From contig NZ_NBYO01000001.1 in NCBI RefSeq assembly GCF_002238045.1, forward strand, positions 1-64,000: a stretch of DNA of 64,000 bases, read 5' to 3'. Positions within the stretch are counted from its first letter, which is position 1, and the number at the start of each line of letters is the position of its first letter. Position numbers and translations under genes: made by a program. The DNA comes from Notoacmeibacter marinus (GTDB lineage Bacteria > Pseudomonadota > Alphaproteobacteria > Rhizobiales > Rhizobiaceae). This document shows positions 62,715 to 64,000 of this stretch, one piece after another. The notes beneath the pieces were generated by a model. The model saw only the letters and a program-made list of their open reading frames with translations, was not told the origin of the DNA and made no database searches.

Positions 62715-62967
62715 TAGCAGTCTGTCTCCTGTTGACACTCCGCGCCCTTCTAGCGGCAAAATTTGCGGTTTGCCATCGCGTCCTACGCGATCCACGGCAA
62801 GTGACGTTAAATGGTCATATCCTGCCTTTATCGTACCTGACTGGTGACACCACGGTGGCGGCAGCAAACATATATTCACCTTTACGCACGGGGCTTGTGC
62901 ATTAGCTTTTCTGAAAACGTTTGGACCGACCCGTCAAGGGTTATCGATCCAGAGAAAGGCCCGAAGG

Positions 62968-64000
62968 ATGACCGCACTCTTCGCGAAAGTTCTGGACGAC
63001 GCGCCGCTGCTGGACCTGTTTCGTCAGACCCGCCAGCGCAGCCTTTCAATGATCGAAGGGCTGGAGCCGGAAGACATGGCCGTGCAGTCCATGGAGGACG
63101 CCAGTCCGACCAAATGGCATCTGGCGCATACGAGCTGGTTCTTCGAAGAGTTCGTTCTGCGACCATGCGATCCCGCCTATTCGTCTCCCGACGAGCGCTT
63201 CGCCTTTCTGTTCAATTCCTACTACGTGCAGGCCGGACCCCGCTATACAAGGGCACAACGCGGCCTCGTCACGCGTCCGACGATTTGCGATGTGCTGGCT
63301 TATCGCGCGCAGGTGGATGAAGCGGTGGAACGGCTCGTCGAGAGGGGCGCAGCGCCCGCCGACATTGTCGAACTCGGTTGTCACCACGAGATGCAGCATC
63401 AGGAACTGATGCTGACCGATCTTCTACATGTTCTCAGCCACAATCCGCTACGCCCCGCCTATCGCAAGCCGGAACCGCTGGAAGTACGCGATACGGGTGA
63501 TCTGTCGTGGCTCGTCTTCGAAGGCGGCATCTTGCCGGTCGGCCATGGTGAGGAAACCTTCGCCTATGATTGCGAGACGCCCCGCCACGATCAGTTGATC
63601 CGCCCGTTCGAGATCGCCAATCGCTGCGTCACCAATCGCGAATGGATCGCCTTCATCGAGGATGGCGGCTATGCGCACGCGCCGCTTTGGCTGATGGATG
63701 GTTTCGCCACCGTCCAACGGGAGGGTTGGCGCGCGCCGGCCTATTGGTGGCAGGAAGATGGGCAGTGGATGCAGTTCAGTTTGCGCGGCGCCCAGCCGGT
63801 CGATCCGGATGCGCCGGTCAGCCATGTCAGCTATTACGAGGCCGACGCCTATGCGCGATGGGCCGGTGCGCGGCTACCGTCGGAGTTCGAATGGGAAATC
63901 GCATCGGGTCGGGTCGAAGACGGCAATTTCCATGAAACCGGGCGGCTACGCCCTTCGGCAGCTCAGCCTGGCAACACCATGCTGCAAATGTGGGGCGATG
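62968..64000 (+). CDS. egtB: Ergothioneine biosynthesis sulfoxide synthase EgtB (partial)
   Basis: Iron-dependent enzyme joining hercynine and a thiol (gamma-glutamylcysteine or cysteine) with oxygen. The visible 344 codons include the DinB-like iron-binding domain (WHLAHTSWFFEEFVLRPCD near residue 50 and HHEMQHQELMLTD near residue 140, giving the three histidines) and the start of the formylglycine-generating-like domain (RPFEIANRCVTNREWIAFIE, VSHVSYYEADAYARWAGARL, PSEFEWE). The ATG at 62968 follows GAAGG. The C-terminus is outside the window. egtD usually follows. Confidence 0.93.
   Translation, partial: MTALFAKVLDDAPLLDLFRQTRQRSLSMIEGLEPEDMAVQSMEDASPTKWHLAHTSWFFEEFVLRPCDPAYSSPDERFAFLFNSYYVQAGPRYTRAQRGLVTRPTICDVLAYRAQVDEAVERLVERGAAPADIVELGCHHEMQHQELMLTDLLHVLSHNPLRPAYRKPEPLEVRDTGDLSWLVFEGGILPVGHGEETFAYDCETPRHDQLIRPFEIANRCVTNREWIAFIEDGGYAHAPLWLMDGFATVQREGWRAPAYWWQEDGQWMQFSLRGAQPVDPDAPVSHVSYYEADAYARWAGARLPSEFEWEIASGRVEDGNFHETGRLRPSAAQPGNTMLQMWGD

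Overview
The window is GC-rich chromosomal DNA from a Gram-negative alphaproteobacterium, probably of the Hyphomicrobiales and plausibly marine. The clues are the fused cysNC, the Ppx/GppA-rlmE pair with an arginine-rich extension, guaA and rsmB close to guaB, kdsA (so lipopolysaccharide), several TRAP/TAXI transporters, and many short-gap catabolic operons built from acyl-CoA enzymes. Genus cannot be fixed from the sequence alone. No transposase, integrase, rRNA or CRISPR array was seen. One tRNA gene, tRNA-Gln(CTG), is present.

Bases 1-27,700 are catabolic. A valine-degradation operon (mmsA, isobutyryl-CoA dehydrogenase, 3-hydroxyisobutyryl-CoA hydrolase, mmsB, followed by gcdH) is read leftwards from a divergent LysR gene. 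A second leftward operon couples a TAXI-type TRAP transporter to a CoA transferase, an AidB-like acyl-CoA dehydrogenase and an MmgE/PrpD protein, again with a divergent LysR gene. A third has translationally overlapping genes for an acyl-CoA dehydrogenase, a thioesterase, an OB-fold protein, an SCP-x-like thiolase, an ADP-forming acyl-CoA ligase and a hydratase, with a divergent IclR-SDR pair. A rightward set (acyl-CoA dehydrogenase, family III CoA transferase, HTD2-type hydratase, CitE-type lyase) has the gene content of itaconate degradation in Pseudomonas aeruginosa.

Bases 27,700-30,220 look like a decaying sugar-acid operon: an intact 2-oxoglutarate-semialdehyde dehydrogenase next to a broken RraA-family gene and what may be transporter debris. 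Bases 30,221-46,533 are mostly housekeeping and stress genes: guaA, mtnN, tspO, rsmB, an orphan TAXI binding protein, katA with divergent oxyR, a PQQ-type sugar dehydrogenase, guaB, a Tat-exported metallo-hydrolase, an MFS pump, rlmE and Ppx/GppA.

Bases 46,748-56,515 are the most striking part. Beyond tRNA-Gln lie a divergent OmpR-type regulator and hybrid histidine kinase, then a four-gene operon: two dihaem peroxidases, a Tat-exported Rieske protein, and a large molybdopterin oxidoreductase of the arsenite-oxidase-like branch. This is the gene content described for dissimilatory iodate reductase (IdrABP1P2), in the order P-P-B-A. The operon ends in a 14-bp-stem terminator followed by a DUF2478 gene. 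I read it as a periplasmic iodate (or related oxyanion) reductase with peroxidases to remove H2O2; substrate and regulation are inferred.

Bases 56,492-64,000 hold sulfate activation (cysD, cysNC, cysQ), a phosphomannomutase/phosphoglucomutase, kdsA and the start of egtB (ergothioneine synthesis).
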